DNA of 35,290 bases, taken from contig CANSGN010000005.1 of NCBI GenBank assembly GCA_947646415.1, forward strand, positions 78,083 to 113,372, read 5' to 3'. How positions within the stretch are numbered: the first letter of the stretch is position 1; the number at the start of each line of letters is the position of its first letter. Position numbers and translations under genes: made by a program. Below are positions 32,410-35,290 of this stretch, one piece after another. The notes under the pieces are model-generated. The model did not search any database. It had not been told where the DNA came from and saw only the letters and a list, made by a program, of their open reading frames with translations. The DNA is from an uncultured Clostridia bacterium (GTDB taxonomy: Bacteria; Bacillota; Clostridia; Christensenellales; UBA3700).

Positions 32410-33342
32410 ATGAAAATCCAAAGGCTTATTAGTATTATAACGATTTTACTTGATAAAAAACGCATAGGCGCACAGGAGTTGGCTGATATGTTCGAAGTGT
32501 CGCCACGCACTATTTACCGTGATATAGATGCCATTAATATGGCAGGTATTCCTATTTGTTCAACTTCGGGAGTAGGCGGCGGATTTGAAATTATGCAGGA
32601 GTACAAAATCGAAAAAAATGTATTTACAACTGCCGAACTTTCCGCTATTTTAATGGGACTTTACAGTTTGACAGATACGGTACGGGGCGATGAATTGATA
32701 AATGCACTTGCAAAAGTCAAAAGCTTTATTCCTGCAACAAAAGCACAAGATATAGAACTAAAAGCCAATCAAATTTATATTGACTTGAGCCCTTGGATGG
32801 GAAACAAAAATGCAGAAAAACAGTTGACCATTATAAAAGCTGCATTGCAGGAAAAAAAGTTGCTCTCCTTTGAATATTCCGACCGTCATAGCAATAAAAC
32901 TGCTCGTATAGTCGAGCCATACCAACTTATATTAAAAAGCAATCATTGGTATTTCCAAGGGTATTGCCGAGTAAGGAACGACTTCCGTTTATTCCGATTA
33001 GGTCGTATATCCAACCTAAAAATGAGAGAGGAAAATTTTACTCCGCGAGATTATCCAAAACCACAGTTGGATTTTAGCAATATGTGGGAGCAAATGCAGA
33101 CAAAAATCAAAATTCGTGTGCACCAATCTATTTTGGATAGAGTGTTAGATTATTGCTCTTACGAGGATATTTTCCCATGTGGCAATGACTATTATATTGC
33201 ACAATTCCCTTTTATCGAAAACGAATACTATTTTGACATTCTTTTAAGTTTTGGCGATAAATGCGAATGTTTGGAGCCATTGGATATCCGTACTAAAATA
33301 AAAGAGAAATTAAAAAATATATTAGATTTATATAGTAGCTAA
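32410..33342 (+). CDS. WYL-domain (YafY/DeoR-type) transcriptional regulator
   Basis: A 310-residue regulator with an N-terminal winged helix (RLISIITILLDKKRIGAQEL, MFEVSPRTIYRDIDAINMAG at about 5-50), a WYL domain near 135-215 (LLSFEYSDRHSNK, RIVEPYQLILKSNHWYFQGY, DFRLFRLGRISNL) and a C-terminal WCX-like extension. WYL domains bind nucleic acid or nucleotide-like ligands. The start is the ATG at 32410 with AGAGGTG upstream; a GTG three codons earlier lies within that site. It is divergent from the cysteine hydrolase and is followed by a bidirectional terminator. Confidence 0.93.
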   Translation: MKIQRLISIITILLDKKRIGAQELADMFEVSPRTIYRDIDAINMAGIPICSTSGVGGGFEIMQEYKIEKNVFTTAELSAILMGLYSLTDTVRGDELINALAKVKSFIPATKAQDIELKANQIYIDLSPWMGNKNAEKQLTIIKAALQEKKLLSFEYSDRHSNKTARIVEPYQLILKSNHWYFQGYCRVRNDFRLFRLGRISNLKMREENFTPRDYPKPQLDFSNMWEQMQTKIKIRVHQSILDRVLDYCSYEDIFPCGNDYYIAQFPFIENEYYFDILLSFGDKCECLEPLDIRTKIKEKLKNILDLYSS

Positions 33343-33393
33343 AAATATCCTTATATCTGTAAAATTTTTTACAATAACTATAACAAAGCAAAA

Positions 33394-33420
33394 AAGAAAC
33401 CGAGGCTCGGTTTCTTTTTT
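33394..33420. terminator. Bidirectional terminator
   Basis: AGAAACCGAG/CTCGGTTTCT stem with T6-7 on the plus side and T6 on the minus side. It ends the WYL-regulator gene and the convergent hydrolase gene. The AGAAACCGA arm recurs at 35263. Confidence 0.9.
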
Positions 33421-33438
33421 ATTAATCAACTTTCATTA

Positions 33439-34218
33439 TTATTTTTTAAAAAAATTTTCCAAACAAGCATTAAACTCTTGCGGAGTATCCATATTTACAC
33501 AGTGTCCTGCATCTTTAAATATTACTTTTTTGCAATTTTCATATTCTGCCCATTCATTTACTATTTCAATCTCGGCAGGGATATCATACTCTCCACAGCC
33601 AACCAATAGTTTGTATTGACGTTGCTTTGTTGGATATTTATTTACGAGTTTTTGCAACCCTGCCAAATGCATAAATGATTTTTTCCTAAAATTTAAATTA
33701 AGATTATAAAAAGCTGTTTGCGCATCATTTGTATAAGCGGATATTTTTTTATTTGCCTTTGCAAACCACTTGATAGAAAAAATGGCTTTTATCATCATTT
33801 TCATTTGAGTTTTTGAATTATCTTTTTGTTTAGCTATGTCAAAATTATTAATATCATATCCGCCAAAACAAGCAAGCGATAGCACTTTATTTCCGTATTT
33901 ATTAGCAAAGTCTTGTATAAATACCGAGCCTAACGATACCCCTACAAAATGCGCTGCTTGTATATTGTGTTTTTGAAAAATTTGGTCTATCCACTCGGAC
34001 ATTTTTTCCACGCTATCGCCCTTTTGTGCGTGAATAGAATTGCCGTGTCCTAAAATATCAATAGCAAGCAAATTATATTTGCCCGCAAAGTATTCAAATT
34101 GTTTTTCAAACATTCTACTATCAACAAATGCAGCATGAATAAAAACCAACCACTCCTTATTTGCTGATTCATCTATATAATACGCAATAGGCGAATTTTC
34201 CAAATATAAATTTTCCAT
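33439..34218 (-). CDS. Alpha/beta hydrolase
   Basis: A 259-residue hydrolase of the alpha/beta fold. Oxyanion strand VFIHAAF at 25-31, LLAIDILGHGNS at 50-61, nucleophile elbow GVSLG at 93-97 (Ser95), acid Asp212 in CGEYDIPA and His239 in DAGHCVNMD. The substrate is unknown; the small cap domain (about 120-195) is Lys-rich. The start is the ATG at 34218, eight bases after AAGGAG; an in-frame GTG three codons upstream overlaps that site. It lies directly downstream of the PadR gene and is probably its target. Confidence 0.9.
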   Translation of the reverse strand: MENLYLENSPIAYYIDESANKEWLVFIHAAFVDSRMFEKQFEYFAGKYNLLAIDILGHGNSIHAQKGDSVEKMSEWIDQIFQKHNIQAAHFVGVSLGSVFIQDFANKYGNKVLSLACFGGYDINNFDIAKQKDNSKTQMKMMIKAIFSIKWFAKANKKISAYTNDAQTAFYNLNLNFRKKSFMHLAGLQKLVNKYPTKQRQYKLLVGCGEYDIPAEIEIVNEWAEYENCKKVIFKDAGHCVNMDTPQEFNACLENFFKK

Positions 34219-34223
34219 TTTAT

Positions 34224-34754
34224 TCACTCCTTGATATTTTTTAATAATCGACTATACCATTTGATATTGAATTTTATTAAATCTCGTCCGTATGTTGCCG
34301 TTTGTAGTTGAAAATAAAATATATCGTTAGTATGATTTTCATTTGATAGCATTATTCCGTCATTACATATTTTTTCTAAATCATAAAGCATAGTTTTTAA
34401 ATCTGCTATATGATTTTTGATAAGTTTTATACGTGTATCTTTTTCCGCAAAACCCAAAAAATAAATTTTGGAAAGTTTAGGATTTTTTGCGGCATCGTTA
34501 TCAATAGGACTGATTAACCAACTATTAAAGTAATTTTTACCGCTGGCAGTTATACTGTAAACCTTTTTCAGTTTACCGTTTTCGCTTATTTCGTTACTTG
34601 TAATATACCCGTTTTTCAATAATTTTTTTATTGCGGCTTGTATGCTGCCCATACTGCAACTATACATTAAATTCAACCCGTCATTTATACGTTTTCGAAG
34701 CTGATAAATTGTTCTCGATTGCAATAGCAACAACCCTAAAATTATATTTTCCAT
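34224..34754 (-). CDS. PadR family transcriptional regulator
   Basis: A 176-residue PadR protein: winged helix at about 1-75 (MENIILGLLLLQSRTIYQLR, CSMGSIQAAIKKLLKNGYI, SITASGKNYFNSWL) and a C-terminal helical dimerisation part (KNHIADLKTMLYDLEKIC). PadR proteins repress genes for phenolic-acid stress, efflux and others. Its promoter carries a palindrome over the -10 box, suggesting autorepression together with the hydrolase gene five bases downstream. Confidence 0.92.
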   Translation of the reverse strand: MENIILGLLLLQSRTIYQLRKRINDGLNLMYSCSMGSIQAAIKKLLKNGYITSNEISENGKLKKVYSITASGKNYFNSWLISPIDNDAAKNPKLSKIYFLGFAEKDTRIKLIKNHIADLKTMLYDLEKICNDGIMLSNENHTNDIFYFQLQTATYGRDLIKFNIKWYSRLLKNIKE

Positions 34755-34769
34755 TCCACTACCTTTATA

Positions 34770-34804
34770 TTACTAATAGTAACATTTTTAATCAAGTTTG
34801 TCAA
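34770..34804 (-). promoter_or_regulatory. PadR-gene promoter with small palindromic operator
   Basis: On the minus strand TTGACA (34799-34804), 17-base spacer, TACTAT (34776-34781). The palindrome TTACTA-T-TAGTAA (34770-34782) covers the -10 box. Confidence 0.65.
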
Positions 34805-34842
34805 GTTTAATTTAAGCCGTAATAGATATATTTAAAATTTTA

Positions 34843-35118
34843 TTAATTTTTATTGTTTTTACCATAACGGCGGACTTTTGAAACTTTATTTGTCATTATT
34901 TTTCTGCCAATATACTCATACATAAACTTTTTAATTCCTCTGTAAGTTTGTTTGTATTTTGCATAAAATTTGTCAAGGGTATCAAATATTCCTAAATCTT
35001 CCACAAGGCTTGTTGTTGCACCGTGGTATTTTACCATTCCAATCAATTTGCAAATTATTAAAATCGTAAATCGCAGCAATAAAATGAAAAACCGCAAGGT
35101 ATTGATTGACACATACAT
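34843..35118 (-). CDS. Hypothetical protein, possibly a fragment
   Basis: A 91-codon frame. Residues from about 28 on (MVKYHGATTSLVEDLGIFDT, LDKFYAKYKQTYRGIKKFMY, then a basic tail) look protein-like, while the first 27 residues are the antisense reading of a recombinase remnant. No good ribosome site is seen for either methionine. I do not recognise the family. The frame may be the 3' part of a gene whose 5' end was replaced at a junction near 35030-35090. It could also be spurious. Confidence 0.3.
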   Translation of the reverse strand: MYVSINTLRFFILLLRFTILIICKLIGMVKYHGATTSLVEDLGIFDTLDKFYAKYKQTYRGIKKFMYEYIGRKIMTNKVSKVRRYGKNNKN

Positions 35119-35290
35119 TTATCGCGTTGTGCTGTACGACGATAAATTAAAAGTGCTTTTCAATCTCAAAAGCGGGCAGAAAAACGAACTGCTTTTGAAT
35201 TTGATTTTCCCCGATTACCCCGACGGAAACGGCGGCGAGGACGAAAACAGCGCAAAAGAAAAAGAAACCGAAAACTCGGTTTCTCAATCT
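35031..35290 (+). pseudogene. Large serine recombinase, C-terminal segment running off the window
   Basis: On the plus strand KMKNRKVLIDTYIYRVVLYD, then DKLKVLFNLKSGQKNELLL and a tail PDYPDGNGGEDENSAKEKET, match the end of the recombinase zinc-ribbon/C-terminal region of large serine recombinases (typical pattern: R-x-x-IDTF-x-x-x-VYLYDDK). The frame is open from about 35031, but recombinase-like sequence begins near 35070 and the N-terminal catalytic domain is absent, so it is a truncated copy, or the junction of an inserted element. The frame continues past the window edge. GC content and codon choice (GGC, CCC, GAC) differ sharply from the rest of the window. Confidence 0.65.
35263..35284 (+). 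repeat. Hairpin within the recombinase tail
   Basis: AGAAACCGA (35263-35271) pairs with TCGGTTTCT (35275-35283 plus t) around a short loop, inside the recombinase reading frame. The arms are the same as in the terminator at 33394-33420. No T tract follows within the window. Confidence 0.5.

Noticed and set aside
1..35290. CRISPR arrays, rRNA genes, insertion sequences with intact transposases
   Set aside because: No regularly spaced repeats, rRNA sequence or transposase frames were found; the only mobile-element traces are the two recombinase remnants and the palindrome pair.

Overview
The window is AT-rich DNA with tightly packed short operons, AGGAGG-type ribosome sites, many near-consensus TTGACA-N17-TATAAT promoters and T-tailed hairpin terminators. 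Together with the gene content (oligoendopeptidase F, IorAB/PaaK/ACT, paired short chromate transporters, a WYL regulator, a coaD-linked coiled-coil protein) this points to a low-GC Firmicute, most likely an anaerobic, possibly gut-associated Clostridia lineage. I cannot name the species.

Left part (1-14161, all minus strand): oligoendopeptidase F (cut by the window edge) behind a patatin phospholipase; then a housekeeping unit transcribed alr > 5-formyl-THF cyclo-ligase > rsmD > coaD > coiled-coil protein; then, upstream of it, an aromatic/2-oxo-acid operon: YbhJ-type aconitase-family hydratase > phenylacetate-CoA ligase > iorA > iorB > second phenylacetate-CoA ligase > tandem ACT protein. 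IorAB interconverts aryl-pyruvates and aryl-acetyl-CoAs with ferredoxin, the ligases make aryl-CoAs from free acids, and the ACT protein is a plausible amino-acid sensor; the hydratase is the unexplained member.

Middle (14485-24467): a PH-domain-like membrane protein coupled to rdgB, a low-molecular-weight tyrosine phosphatase, a collagen-like lipoprotein, and a run of small accessory genes (P-loop NTPases, pyrophosphatase-like protein, DUF3788, GrpB, HD phosphohydrolase, TfoX C-terminal domain). This stretch contains several broken genes: a frameshifted nucleotidyltransferase, a beta-carbonic anhydrase with an in-frame amber stop, a GyrI-like fragment and a tyrosine-recombinase remnant. A promoter-terminator pair without an ORF at 19139-19272, flanked by two almost identical 28-bp palindromes, looks like a small RNA or a miniature element.

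Right part (24513-35290): a six-tRNA operon (Pro, Ile2/Met, Asp, Phe, Thr, Tyr), a strongly expressed-looking 204-residue protein of unknown function, two half-size chromate transporters, an ACT protein, a four-pass membrane protein, a TetR-controlled four-gene operon (TetR, DUF2461, DUF4180, radical SAM), an isochorismatase-type hydrolase divergent from a WYL regulator, and a PadR-alpha/beta hydrolase pair. The last ~220 bases change to higher GC and encode the C-terminal part of a large serine recombinase, so the right edge is probably the border of a mobile element.
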